Shown: positions 8,517 to 17,038, counted from the first letter of the stretch. The stretch is 64,000 bases of DNA from Anaerolinea thermophila UNI-1 (GCF_000199675.1 NC_014960.1:3410001-3474000); one strand, 5' to 3'. Numbers and translations: made by a program. The notes: a model not told the origin generated them from the sequence alone.

Positions 8517-10430
8517 ATGGAACACGGGCAGGTTCTGCATCTGCCGCGGCGCGGCTGGTTCACCGCGCTGGGAGAAGTCACCTCTGCCGGAGAGTTCGAG
8601 GTGCTGGCAATCACCGCCGGAGAGGGCAACGGCTGGCGCTTCGATGAGGCGGTCCTGCGCCGCTCTCTGCCGCTCTGGGAGGGCGCGGCGTGCTTCATAG
8701 ATCACGCCTGGGGGGCGCGCAGTGTGCGCGACCTGGCAGGCGTATGCACCCAGCCCGCCTGGGATGAAACCTCGCAGGGGGTGCGCGTGCGCCTGCGCGC
8801 CATGGGACCTTCGGGGCATCTGCTGGCAGACCTGGGGCGGCAAATGCTGGCGCGCGGCGAAATCAAGCCGCAGATTGGCTTCAGCGCCGATATTCTGTTC
8901 ACCGCCAGCGGCAGGCAGGTGGAGCGCATCGTGCGCGTCAATTCGCTCGATCTGGTCATTCAACCCGCACGGGGCGGGGCTTTCGTGCGGGCGCTCAACC
9001 ACTTCATGGGAGGAATCAGTATGGAGTCTCAATCGGTCGAACCGGCAGTGCCGGGAGTGCAAACTTCGGCGCAGGCGCAAACGTCCGCGCAGGAAGAACC
9101 TCAGCGCTGGTACGGCGCATTTCTGGACCTGGCGCTTCAGGGGGCGCATCTACCCGCGCCGATGGAGCAAGCCGTGCGCGCGCAGTTTCAGGGGCGCGCC
9201 TTCGAACCGCAGGAACTGCGTCAGCGCATTGAGGAAGCCCGCCGCTGGGTTTCGGACTGCACCGGCGCGCAGACAGCCCTGGGTCCGGGGCGCCTGGAGA
9301 TGGCAGATACCCGCGATCAACTGCAGGCGGCGGTGGACGACCTCTTCGGCGTGCCGCGCGAGAAGGGCATGGAAACCCTCAAGGTGCACCGCCTGCAGGG
9401 CATCCGCGAACTGTACCTCATGCTCACCGGCGATTACGACTTTCACGGCGGCTGGGACCGCACCCGCGCGCAGTTCGCCGCCACCGCCGATTTCACCGGT
9501 CTGGTCAAGAACGCCCTCAACAAAATCGTGGTCAACACCTGGGAGGAACTGGGGCGCGCCGGGTACGACTGGTGGCGCAAGGTGACCGTGCAGGAACACT
9601 TCACCACCCTCAATCAAATCACCGGTATTCTCGTCGGCACGGTGGGCGACCTGCCCGAAGTCGCCGAGGGCGCCGAGTACACCGAACTGGCGGTGGGCGA
9701 CAGTGCCGAGACGGCAACCTTCCGGAAATACGGCGGGTACGTGCCGCTCACCCTGGAATTGATTGACCGCGATGACACCCGCAAACTCAAAGCCTACGCC
9801 CGCGAACTTGCCGCCGCCGGTCTGCGCAAAATCAGCCGTCTGGTGGCAGAGGTCTTCACCCAAAACGGCGGGGCAGGTCCCACGCTGGCGGACGGCGGGG
9901 CGCTGTTCAACGCCAACCCGGTGACCAGCGCCGGCGGGCATGCCAACCTGCGCACGGGGGCGCTTTCGGCGGCGGAGTGGGAGGCGGTGGGGCAAGCCAT
10001 GTACCGCCAGCCCATGCTGGTGAAGAACGCCGCGGGCTTTTACGGCGCGGGTCCGCGCATGGCAATCAGCCCGAAATATCTGCTGGTGCCGCGCGAACTG
10101 CAGTTGACCGCCATGCAGATTCTCTACCCGGGCATGGAGCGCGCCGCCAACATCTTCAGCGAGAACCTTCAGCGCGGCGAACCCGGCGATGTCATCACCG
10201 TGCCGGAGTGGACCGACCCGACCGACTGGGCGGCGGTGGCTGACCCGCGCATCGCTCCGGCAATCTTCATCGGCGAGCGCTTCGGCATCCTGCCGGAGGT
10301 CTATATCGCCGGGGATGAACTCAGCCCGGCAGTCTTCACCAACGACGAGCACCGCCTGAAGGTGCGCCACTACCTGGCGGTGTGGGTCAACGATTTCCGC
10401 CCGCTCCACAAGAACAACGTGGCGGGCTAG
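8517..10430 (+). CDS. Prohead protease - major capsid protein fusion
   Basis: 637 residues in three parts. Residues 1-160 look like a head maturation serine protease: His63 in FIDHAWGARS and Ser123 in QIGFSADI are the likely catalytic pair. Residues about 170-290 are Gln/Ala-rich and helical, as in a scaffold or delta domain. Residues about 290-637 resemble a Mu gpT-like HK97-fold major capsid protein, with AISPKYLLVPRELQ near 520. The ATG at 8517 starts right after the portal stop and has AAGGGAGG upstream. Fusion of protease and capsid in one frame is unusual; an internal start (see 9021) could make capsid without protease. Confidence 0.85.
   Translation: MEHGQVLHLPRRGWFTALGEVTSAGEFEVLAITAGEGNGWRFDEAVLRRSLPLWEGAACFIDHAWGARSVRDLAGVCTQPAWDETSQGVRVRLRAMGPSGHLLADLGRQMLARGEIKPQIGFSADILFTASGRQVERIVRVNSLDLVIQPARGGAFVRALNHFMGGISMESQSVEPAVPGVQTSAQAQTSAQEEPQRWYGAFLDLALQGAHLPAPMEQAVRAQFQGRAFEPQELRQRIEEARRWVSDCTGAQTALGPGRLEMADTRDQLQAAVDDLFGVPREKGMETLKVHRLQGIRELYLMLTGDYDFHGGWDRTRAQFAATADFTGLVKNALNKIVVNTWEELGRAGYDWWRKVTVQEHFTTLNQITGILVGTVGDLPEVAEGAEYTELAVGDSAETATFRKYGGYVPLTLELIDRDDTRKLKAYARELAAAGLRKISRLVAEVFTQNGGAGPTLADGGALFNANPVTSAGGHANLRTGALSAAEWEAVGQAMYRQPMLVKNAAGFYGAGPRMAISPKYLLVPRELQLTAMQILYPGMERAANIFSENLQRGEPGDVITVPEWTDPTDWAAVADPRIAPAIFIGERFGILPEVYIAGDELSPAVFTNDEHRLKVRHYLAVWVNDFRPLHKNNVAG
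9021..10430 (+). CDS. Nested in-frame capsid start (scaffold-capsid without protease)
   Basis: Inside the protease-capsid frame, GGGAGG at 9008-9013 stands seven bases before an in-frame ATG at 9021 (codon 169, MESQSVEPAV). Translation from here would give a 469-residue product made of the helical linker and the capsid domain only. The position matches the domain border exactly. This resembles the nested protease/scaffold genes known from lambda C/Nu3 and herpesviruses. It is an inference from the ribosome-binding site and frame; use of both starts has not been shown. Confidence 0.6.
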   Translation: MESQSVEPAVPGVQTSAQAQTSAQEEPQRWYGAFLDLALQGAHLPAPMEQAVRAQFQGRAFEPQELRQRIEEARRWVSDCTGAQTALGPGRLEMADTRDQLQAAVDDLFGVPREKGMETLKVHRLQGIRELYLMLTGDYDFHGGWDRTRAQFAATADFTGLVKNALNKIVVNTWEELGRAGYDWWRKVTVQEHFTTLNQITGILVGTVGDLPEVAEGAEYTELAVGDSAETATFRKYGGYVPLTLELIDRDDTRKLKAYARELAAAGLRKISRLVAEVFTQNGGAGPTLADGGALFNANPVTSAGGHANLRTGALSAAEWEAVGQAMYRQPMLVKNAAGFYGAGPRMAISPKYLLVPRELQLTAMQILYPGMERAANIFSENLQRGEPGDVITVPEWTDPTDWAAVADPRIAPAIFIGERFGILPEVYIAGDELSPAVFTNDEHRLKVRHYLAVWVNDFRPLHKNNVAG

Positions 10431-10445
10431 AAAGGGGAAACTCTC

Positions 10446-10952
10446 ATGGGATACGTCTGCGATACGCAAATGAGCCTGTTCATCCCGCCTGCGGATATCG
10501 TCAAGACCGCCGGCACGTGGACGACCAGCCTCTCGGCAAACGTCGTCAAAGAAGACCGCACGCCCGCCGACGGCGTCTTCAACCTGATTGTTCCGCTGGG
10601 GGTGACCGGCAACTCTGCCAGTTTCAAGGGGGCGCGCATCAAGCGCGTGGACTTGCTCTACAAGGTTTCGGGCGGCGCCTGCGATTCCATCCCCACCGTT
10701 GAAGTGGAGAAGGTCACCTTCTCGGCGGGCGGGACGGCAAGCGGCGCGGCGCTGGTGGCAACCCTGGACAGCGGTCACGATACCGACGCCAAACGCAAAG
10801 CCCTGGGCGATCACCGCATGATGGTTACCCTGACCAGCCCGGCATGGCTGGACGATGACGAAGCCTGCTACCTGTACGTCAACGTGGACGCCTCGGCGAC
10901 CACCCAATTCGCCCTGTACGGCGCGGTGGTGTACTTCGACCTGCGCCTGTAA
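10446..10952 (+). CDS. Putative virion protein following the capsid gene
   Basis: 168 residues, beta-rich, with no membrane segment or signal peptide; a GGGGAAA ribosome-binding site lies a few bases upstream. The pattern of short strands (TLDSGHDTD, MMVTLTSPAWLDDDEACYLYVNVD, FALYGAVVYFDLRL) suggests a small beta-sandwich. I do not recognise the family. The place directly after the major capsid gene is typical of head decoration or minor head proteins, so that is the best guess by position. Confidence 0.7.
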   Translation: MGYVCDTQMSLFIPPADIVKTAGTWTTSLSANVVKEDRTPADGVFNLIVPLGVTGNSASFKGARIKRVDLLYKVSGGACDSIPTVEVEKVTFSAGGTASGAALVATLDSGHDTDAKRKALGDHRMMVTLTSPAWLDDDEACYLYVNVDASATTQFALYGAVVYFDLRL

Positions 10953-10971
10953 GTCAACGGAGGAATTGTCT

Positions 10972-11154
10972 ATGGAGAAATGGAAAGACCTGTTGCGCTC
11001 GCGTAAATTCTGGGCATTGCTCATCGGCTTGATTCTGATGGTGGTCAAAGCCTACCGACCGGACTTTCCGCTGGAGGAAGAGCAGTTGAGCGGCATGATT
11101 GCCCTGCTGGTAGCGTACATTCTGGGCGTGGCGCTGGAAGGGGCGCGCCTGTAA
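10972..11154 (+). CDS. Small two-helix membrane protein, holin-like
   Basis: 60 residues with a strong GGAGG ribosome-binding site before the ATG at 10972. After a basic N-terminus (MEKWKDLLRSRKF) come a membrane helix WALLIGLILMVVKAY, an acidic loop PLEEEQLSG and a second helix MIALLVAYILGVALEG. Size and topology match class II holins, which permeabilise the membrane for phage lysis. No endolysin is found in the block, so a structural or unrelated membrane role is possible. Confidence 0.75.
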   Translation: MEKWKDLLRSRKFWALLIGLILMVVKAYRPDFPLEEEQLSGMIALLVAYILGVALEGARL

Positions 11155-11180
11155 CCCGTAAGAGGGGTGCGTCTGCGCAC

Positions 11181-11400
11181 GGTGAGCCTGCCGAACCGTG
11201 CTGGACGCGGTAGTGTGTCATTGCGATCGCGAAGCGTCCATATATATGTCGTTGCGAGCGCGGAGCGCGAAGCAACCTCTGCCTTGGCTGGAACTTTTCA
11301 GGAGGTCGCCACGCTCGCTGGGCTCGCTCGCGACGACACTCGTTTGTGTCACTGCAATCGCGGAGCACGCTTCGCCAGCGTCTGCGCACCCCCACCCACA
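11181..11400. repeat. Cluster of dispersed repeats inside the phage-derived block
   Basis: At least four units of the GTCATTGCGAG family lie here: 11216-11240, 11247-11283 (GTCGTTGCGAGCGCGGAGCG then GCAACCTC), an inverted unit at about 11302-11340, and a degraded one from 11347. GAGCCTGCCGAAC at 11184-11196 belongs to a second family (CGACAGGCTCAG type). The 312-base gap between the holin-like and connector-like genes is mostly repeat. Confidence 0.7.
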
Positions 11401-11466
11401 CCATCAACGGGTTTGCGCCGCTCTGCGGAGGAAACTCTGCAGGGCGGCGCGCCCAAAAGGAGGCAC

Positions 11467-11916
11467 ATGAGCCTGAATCTGACTACCCTGCTGGAGCAAA
11501 CACGCCTGTTCCTGCACGACAGCGAAGGCGCGCGCTACAGCACTGACGATTTAACCGCCGCCGCCCGCATGGCGCTGATGGAAATCAACCTGGTCTCGGC
11601 GCAGGGCTTTGTCCTGGCAGGGCTGGACGGAGTGGACGAAACGACTTTGCCCGACTCGCTCCAGCATCTGCTGGTGATGGGTGCGGCGGGCTACGCCGCA
11701 TCCGCCCGCGCGGCGGCGCAGGCAGAGTGGGAACTCGCGCCGCAAAAGACCCTGCCGCTGGCGCTCTGGAGCCGCAACGTGATGGAAGACTTCCGCCGCA
11801 TCCTCTGCACCCTGTACCCGCCGGAGACCGCCCGCCTGCACGAACAGCGTACCGCCGCGCCTTTCGTCCGCTGGGAAGGCACGCTGAGCGAAGAGCATCC
11901 TGACCATCTCGCCTGA
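11467..11916 (+). CDS. Putative head-tail connector-like protein
   Basis: 149 residues from the ATG at 11467, which follows AAAAGGAGG. The protein is almost all helical, starting LNLTTLLEQTRLFLHDSEG and continuing with DDLTAAARMALMEIN. Short helical proteins of this kind after the head genes are often head-tail connectors of the gp6 type. That reading rests on size, composition and order; I see no decisive motif. The open frame extends upstream through the repeat cluster, but that part is not protein-like. Confidence 0.65.
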   Translation: MSLNLTTLLEQTRLFLHDSEGARYSTDDLTAAARMALMEINLVSAQGFVLAGLDGVDETTLPDSLQHLLVMGAAGYAASARAAAQAEWELAPQKTLPLALWSRNVMEDFRRILCTLYPPETARLHEQRTAAPFVRWEGTLSEEHPDHLA

Positions 11917-11927
11917 GGGGAGGGAGA

Positions 11928-13208
11928 ATGAACCTTTACCTGATGATCGGCGGGACGGGTATCCCGCTTCAGGAAAACGGCGCCCTGCGCGCGGCGCGCT
12001 TTGTCAACAGCGACCTGACCCGCCTGGAACTGGTGCTGGAAGGCACACCTGCGGCAATCGGCGAAGCCGTACAGGGGCTGGAAACTGCCCTCTACACTGC
12101 CCGCGCCAGCGCTCATCTGCCGGCGCATCCCGCCTGCGGACTGGGCGTCACCCTGCCCGACGGGCAGACATGGCGCTCGCCTCTGCGCGGCGGAAAACTG
12201 GAAAGTTTACCCCATCCGGCGGCACGGCAGGTCAACCGGCAGATGCTTGTGCTGGAGGTGGAGCGCGAACCTTTCTGGGAGCAGGAAGGCGCACCGCTGA
12301 CGCTCCTCAACCGCCACGGCGCAGGTGCAAACGCCACCCTCTACAATCACAGCGACGGCGCCCACGACAATTTCGTGGACATCCCCGCCAGTCAGGTGCA
12401 GGGCAGTCTGCCCGCGCCGCTGGAAATGACCCTGAGCGGCGCGCTGTCGGGCAGGTCGCTTGTTCTGCTGACGGCCGGAACGCACGATCCCGCCACACCG
12501 TTTCAGCACGTCCTGGAGGGCGAGCAGGGGGTGGAGGGCAGTGGGGTGAGCGGCACCACCCTGAGCGCCAGCACTGCCAGCGCCGGAGGCTACCGCCGTC
12601 TGACGTGGAGCGGTGTGGAGGAAGTGACCCTCAAACGCTTCTCTCTCCCTGCCTCACAGAGCGCGGCGGCGCGCGGCAGGTTTTATCGTCTGACAGCCCG
12701 CCTGCACGCTCCCCTGAGCGAAACCCTGCTGGTGTGGGGGGAAGCGGGTTTTGAGGGCAGTGCCGGTTTTGAACCCCTCTACGCCGGCGAGCCAGCGGTC
12801 ATTCCTGCCAGTGCGCAAACCCTCTGGCTCCCGCCTCTGCGCCTGCCGCCCTGGGATGTGGACACCCTCAGCGCGGGGGTGACCCTGACGCTGAAGGCGC
12901 AGGCAGAGACTACCGGCGCGCACACCCTCGACCTGGACTGCCTGTTCCTCACGCCGACAGAAGCCGAAGCGCGCCTGCTCCCGCTGATGTCCCTCTCCGC
13001 ACTGGCGCTAACCTATGACCCGCGCACGCGGGGGGTAAAATTCTCCGGCGCGCCCTTGCTTACCCACACGGTGGAGGGGCAGGGCATTTTCCTTCAACCC
13101 GGACAAACCCAGCGCCTGTACGTGCTTTTGGAACGCAACGGCGCAATGACCATTGAGGATACCTTCACCCTGCAGGCGCGCCCGTTTTTCCGCCGGAGGT
13201 GGTTGTGA
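11928..13208 (+). CDS. Putative phage tail protein (distal tail-like)
   Basis: 426 residues preceded by GGGGAGGGAGA. The first third carries a segment LVLEVEREPFWEQEGAP near residue 105, which recalls distal tail proteins of siphophages; the rest is beta-rich with Gly/Ser/Thr stretches and ends in TFTLQARPFFRRRWL. It overlaps the next gene by four bases (GTGA), so the two are translationally coupled. A tail-related structural role is inferred from these traits and position. No tape measure gene lies between the head and tail parts, which is unusual for a working siphophage. Confidence 0.65.
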   Translation: MNLYLMIGGTGIPLQENGALRAARFVNSDLTRLELVLEGTPAAIGEAVQGLETALYTARASAHLPAHPACGLGVTLPDGQTWRSPLRGGKLESLPHPAARQVNRQMLVLEVEREPFWEQEGAPLTLLNRHGAGANATLYNHSDGAHDNFVDIPASQVQGSLPAPLEMTLSGALSGRSLVLLTAGTHDPATPFQHVLEGEQGVEGSGVSGTTLSASTASAGGYRRLTWSGVEEVTLKRFSLPASQSAAARGRFYRLTARLHAPLSETLLVWGEAGFEGSAGFEPLYAGEPAVIPASAQTLWLPPLRLPPWDVDTLSAGVTLTLKAQAETTGAHTLDLDCLFLTPTEAEARLLPLMSLSALALTYDPRTRGVKFSGAPLLTHTVEGQGIFLQPGQTQRLYVLLERNGAMTIEDTFTLQARPFFRRRWL

Positions 13209-14704
13209 ACGCCTGGACAATGAAGGTCAGTGCCTGTCATCACCTGCCGCTGGAGGGATTTCACCCGCAGGTGGAGGAACTCACCTGGCAGTTGCCCGGC
13301 GGGGCAGATGCCGCGCAGGTGCGCCTGGACGGCGCGCTGGCGAATCAGGACGACCCGCGCCGCTGGCTGGGAGCGGAGATGAGCATCTCCCCCGCAGGCG
13401 GCGCGCCCTGCTGGTGGGGCTGTCTGCACGGGGTGGAAATTCAGCGCGGCGGGATGCGCTGGCGCTGGGATCTGGCGCAGGTGGTCAACCGCTGTGCGGT
13501 GCGCTACCGCGCGCCCACCCCCTGGAGCGTGGAAGGCGGTGCGGGAACATTTCAAACCCCCTGGGCAGAGGATGGGCGCAGTCAGCGGCGTTTTGGCGTG
13601 CGCGAGCGGGTGTTTTCCATCGGCGAAGCCAGCCAGGACGAAGCCCTTGCCCGCCGCGATACCCTGCTGGCGGAGCATGCCGCTCCGCGCCTGCAGTTTC
13701 TCCCCGCCCTTTCCGGCAGAGAGGATTTCGTCCTGCTTGAAGGGCGCGGCTGGTGGCACACCCTGGGCTGGCGCTATGCCCTCTGCGCGCAGGGCTGGCT
13801 GGGGAGCGCCCGCCGCGAAGGCACATCCCTGCCCTGGGGACACACCTCATCCATTCAGCGCCTCGCCCAAGCCTTTACCCCCGACGGGGACGGCTGGGAC
13901 TGCGGGGAGATCTGGGTGTGGCTGGTCAAAACCGGCGCTCCCGCCGACAGCGTGGAACTCTCCCTCTGCGCCGATTCGGGCGGTCTGCCCGGCGCGGTGT
14001 TGAGCGCCTTTACCCTGCCCGCCGCTTCCCTCAGCCGCGACCCCGCGCTGGGCTGGGTGCGCCTGCGCCCGTCTACCCCCGTGCATCTGAACAGCGGAAG
14101 CCGTTACTGGCTGGTGCTGAAGCGCACCGGCGCGCTGGACGCGCAGAACGCTTACCTCGCCCGCCTGGATGCCGACGGGACATTAGGGACATCCCCGGGC
14201 TTGCTGGCGTTCAACGGCAGTGCCTGGCAGAGTGCGGGGGCAGGCAGTCTGCTGGCAAACCTGTTCGGCGAGGAAGCCCTCACGGCGCATCTGGCGCGCC
14301 TGCTGGGGCAGGACGGCGCCGGGCAGTGCCTGCGCGGGGTGTTCGTGCGCGCGCCATCCAGCAAGCGGGTACGCCTGTACAACAACGGCACGCGCACCGC
14401 GCTGGAAGAGGTCAACGCACTGCTGGCGCTGGACAATCTGGACGCCTTCGTCACCCCTCAGCGTTTTGTGGTGCTGGAGCGGCGCTCCGCTCCGCCTGTC
14501 GTGCCGCACCTGACGCTGGACGCGGATGGAATTCTGCGCCAGCAGGACGGCAGTCCGTGGACACTGTCCATCCCGCCGGTGGGACGCTGGGCGGGCGTGC
14601 GGGTAAGCGCATCCCGGAGTGTGCCGGTGCGTCTGGAGCGGGTTGCCTGGCGCGGCGGAGTACTGCGGGTGGAAGGATTCACCGTGTGGGCAGGAGAGAG
14701 TTAA
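13205..14704 (+). CDS. Putative phage tail-tip or fibre-like protein
   Basis: 499 residues from the GTG at 13205, which overlaps the upstream stop (GTGA) and has GGAGG five bases before it. The N-terminal half resembles a tail-tip adapter in being beta-rich with many Trp residues. The middle (about 220-350) reads like a carbohydrate-binding or adhesive beta-sandwich: FTPDGDGWDCGEIWVWL, then SGSRYWLVLKRTG, then LLAFNGSAWQSAG. It is the last gene of the block; the next gene is an unrelated secreted protein. I do not recognise a specific family. Confidence 0.6.
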   Translation: MNAWTMKVSACHHLPLEGFHPQVEELTWQLPGGADAAQVRLDGALANQDDPRRWLGAEMSISPAGGAPCWWGCLHGVEIQRGGMRWRWDLAQVVNRCAVRYRAPTPWSVEGGAGTFQTPWAEDGRSQRRFGVRERVFSIGEASQDEALARRDTLLAEHAAPRLQFLPALSGREDFVLLEGRGWWHTLGWRYALCAQGWLGSARREGTSLPWGHTSSIQRLAQAFTPDGDGWDCGEIWVWLVKTGAPADSVELSLCADSGGLPGAVLSAFTLPAASLSRDPALGWVRLRPSTPVHLNSGSRYWLVLKRTGALDAQNAYLARLDADGTLGTSPGLLAFNGSAWQSAGAGSLLANLFGEEALTAHLARLLGQDGAGQCLRGVFVRAPSSKRVRLYNNGTRTALEEVNALLALDNLDAFVTPQRFVVLERRSAPPVVPHLTLDADGILRQQDGSPWTLSIPPVGRWAGVRVSASRSVPVRLERVAWRGGVLRVEGFTVWAGES

Positions 14705-14738
14705 GCAAAATGTAAACTTTCCTGCGGGGTTTCTCTGC

Positions 14739-14831
14739 TACAATGCAAAGAGGAAAAAACGTCCATCCATGCCCCATGGCGAAGGCTGAGCCTGCCGAAG
14801 CCGCCGAAGGGCGCGCTGACACGTTCGCCAT
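14739..14831. repeat. Repeat-bearing intergenic region ahead of the secreted propeller gene
   Basis: ATGGCGAA (14776-14783) and TTCGCCAT (14824-14831) are perfect inverted arms around GGCTGAGCCTGCCGAAG, a copy of the CGACAGGCTCAG family. A TACAAT at 14739-14744 could be the -10 box of the next gene, but no good -35 is visible. Confidence 0.5.
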
Positions 14832-14875
14832 GAGAACCCATCATCCTGTTAGACCTCATGTACAGGAGAACCCGC

Positions 14876-16894
14876 ATGAAAAGCGCTTTTCAACTCGTCA
14901 ACCGTTTGCTGATTGCCGCGCTGGCGCTGGCGTTCTTTGCCGTGCTGGTACGCGCCGACGCTCCCCCCGCCGCCACCCTGCTGATCTCCAAGCCTCCCGC
15001 CGCGGATACTGCCAATGAGGACTGCTACCACGCCTCGGCATCTTACGACGGCTCGCGGGTGGTGTTTGCCTGCAAGTACGTGGATGAGGCCACCAATCTC
15101 TCGTCCCTGCCCGATACCGTAAACACCTGGGATGTCTTCCTGCGCGACCGCACCCTGAACCAGACCCTTGCCCTCTCGGCAACCTACCAGAACCTGCTGG
15201 GACAGGGCAACTCCCTGTTCCCGGTCATCTCGCCGGATGGGCAGTGGGTGGCGTTCCAGACCTCGGCGCAGTTGAAATCCACCGACACCGACTCGCGGCT
15301 GGATATCTACGTGTTGAAGGTGGAAGCCGACGGCACCATCAGCCAGAGCATTCAGGCTTCACGGCGCAGTTCCGGCACCCCCGCGGATGCGGATTCGGGC
15401 TACACCTGTCCGGTGCCGCTCCCGCCGGGACAAACCTGCGACCCCAAATACCTGATTCTGCAACCTTCGCTGGCGATCTACACCGAAGGCGGCAACCCGC
15501 GGGTGATCTTCCAGAGCGACGCCAGCAACCTTGACCTCGGTTTAACCGACGGCAATCACAAGCGCGACCTGTACCTGAGCCTCATTAACGCCGCCGACGG
15601 CAGTGTCACCAACAAACTGCTCACCCGCACCCCTTCGGGTGGCAGTATCAACGGCGATGCCTGGCATCCGGTGGTTTCCTATGATGGGCGCTGGGTGGCG
15701 TTCACATCCGACGCCAGCAACCTGATTCCCGGCGTCAGCGGTATTCAGGTGTACCTGATGGACCGCGACGCCGACAACGACGGTATTCTCGACAACACTC
15801 TGCCGGTGTACCGGCTGGTCTCGCGCGCCGCCGATGGCAAGCCCGGCAATGCCATGTCCTTCTATCCCGCCCTCTCTGCCGACGGCAGGTACATTGCCTT
15901 TACTTCAGATGCGTCCAACCTGGAAACCCAGAACCCTGCCCTGCCGGCAGATACCAACGGCAAGCGCGACGTGTACCTGTGGGATCGCCTGAGCGGGCGC
16001 ACCCACCTGATCTCCGTGCGCTACCACACCGACCCCGACCAGGCGCTGGAAGAGCCCAGTTTCAGCCCCACCATCTCCGCGGATGGGCGCTGGATTGCCT
16101 TTACTTCCGAAGCGGGCAACGTGGTGCCGGGGGATGTCAACGTGTACTGCGCCTACGACGAACAGCAGGCGAAATGGGTGTGTTCGCACCGCGACCTGTT
16201 TATCTACGACCGCCTGGCGCAAACTGACGCCGACCGCCTGTTCCTGCTCAACGTGCGCAACAGCCCGCCACCGCCTGGTACAGGTACGGGAGAGAGCATG
16301 CCGGTTCTGCTGGATATTCCCCCCGACCCCACTAACTGCCCCAACTCCCTGCAGGTGTGCAACACCTCGGCTTTCCCGGTGATTGCCGGCAACCGCTCGC
16401 TGGTGACCTTCTCCAGCCAGGACCGCGACCTGCCGGACGGCGCGGCGTTCAACATTGACGAGCGCTTCGATGTTTGGGCGCGCGCCTTCGATGTGCCGGC
16501 GCCTGCCCCGCAGTTGTCGTTCTCCCCGCAGAGCCTTGCCTTTGTGGTCTTCCCCGGGCAGGTGAGCGCGCCAAAGAACATTCTCCTCACCAACTTTGGC
16601 GATGTGGCGGTGAACATCGGGCAGGTTCAAATTACCACCGGCGACGATGCCGTGTTTGAACTCGTCTCCGACGGCTGTTCCAACCGTACGCTGGACGCCG
16701 CCATCAACGGCGTACCACGCGCCACCGGCAGTTGCAAAATCAGCGTGCGGGCGGTGCCGGACGAAATGCTGGCGGTGGGCGAGTATGTCTCGCAGGTAGT
16801 CATCCCCAGCGATGACCCGCAGTTGACCACTGCCACCGTCTCGCTGTGGGCGGGTCCGCGCTACGTGTACTTACCGGCAGTGCTCAAACCGTAA
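14876..16894 (+). CDS. Secreted PD40-type beta-propeller protein with C-terminal ASH-like domain and YLP tail
   Basis: 672 residues from the ATG at 14876, placed by AGGAGA seven bases upstream. A signal peptide (basic start, LLIAALALAFFAVLVRA) is followed by TolB/WD40-like blade motifs: ISPDGQWVAFQT, VSYDGRWVAFTSDASN, LSADGRYIAFTSDASN and ISADGRWIAFTSEAGN, with variants SYDGSRVVF. After about residue 540 comes a beta-sandwich of the choice-of-anchor D/ASH type (LSFSPQSLAF, then NILLTNFGD). The protein ends YVYLPAVLKP, a tail type I recall in other Chloroflexi exported proteins. It is likely exported and may be surface bound. Function beyond a binding scaffold is unknown. Confidence 0.85.
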   Translation: MKSAFQLVNRLLIAALALAFFAVLVRADAPPAATLLISKPPAADTANEDCYHASASYDGSRVVFACKYVDEATNLSSLPDTVNTWDVFLRDRTLNQTLALSATYQNLLGQGNSLFPVISPDGQWVAFQTSAQLKSTDTDSRLDIYVLKVEADGTISQSIQASRRSSGTPADADSGYTCPVPLPPGQTCDPKYLILQPSLAIYTEGGNPRVIFQSDASNLDLGLTDGNHKRDLYLSLINAADGSVTNKLLTRTPSGGSINGDAWHPVVSYDGRWVAFTSDASNLIPGVSGIQVYLMDRDADNDGILDNTLPVYRLVSRAADGKPGNAMSFYPALSADGRYIAFTSDASNLETQNPALPADTNGKRDVYLWDRLSGRTHLISVRYHTDPDQALEEPSFSPTISADGRWIAFTSEAGNVVPGDVNVYCAYDEQQAKWVCSHRDLFIYDRLAQTDADRLFLLNVRNSPPPPGTGTGESMPVLLDIPPDPTNCPNSLQVCNTSAFPVIAGNRSLVTFSSQDRDLPDGAAFNIDERFDVWARAFDVPAPAPQLSFSPQSLAFVVFPGQVSAPKNILLTNFGDVAVNIGQVQITTGDDAVFELVSDGCSNRTLDAAINGVPRATGSCKISVRAVPDEMLAVGEYVSQVVIPSDDPQLTTATVSLWAGPRYVYLPAVLKP

Positions 16895-16915
16895 GAGTGC
16901 CTGGTCTGAAGATGC

Positions 16916-16943
16916 AACCGGCGGGCAAAAAGCCCGCCGGTTT
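16916..16943 (+). terminator. Rho-independent terminator of the propeller gene
   Basis: AACCGGCGGGC and GCCCGCCGGTT form an 11-base-pair stem with an AAAA loop, followed by TTCTT, 22 bases after the stop codon. Confidence 0.9.
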
Positions 16944-16973
16944 TCTTGCCAGAGAGACCCCATGGAAAAACAA

Positions 16974-17015
16974 TAGCCCCCGCTGAGGGCGGTGGGGGAA
17001 AACTCAGCGGGGGCT
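16974..17015. terminator. Long perfect hairpin, possible minus-strand terminator
   Basis: AGCCCCCGCTGAG (16974-16986) pairs perfectly with CTCAGCGGGGGCT (17003-17015). On the minus strand it is followed by ATTGTTTTT, a terminator-like tail; on the plus strand only TTTCG follows. No protein gene on the minus strand ends here, so a short minus-strand RNA is possible. The 426-base gap 16895-17320 holds two hairpins and one dubious micro-frame. Confidence 0.5.
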
Positions 17016-17038
17016 TTCGCCAAAGGAGGAGACAGCCT

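Noticed and set aside
9150..11048. A 632-codon minus-strand frame opposite the capsid gene
   Set aside because: Shadow frame; no ribosome-binding site or motif, and it crosses several good plus-strand gene starts.
11155..11466. A CRISPR array in the repeat-rich gap
   Set aside because: Repeat units are of unequal length and spacing, in both orientations, with no unique spacers.
4914..14704. A complete inducible prophage
   Set aside because: No integrase, repressor, replication genes, tape measure, endolysin or flanking tRNA/att repeats were seen, so it is called a phage-derived block instead.
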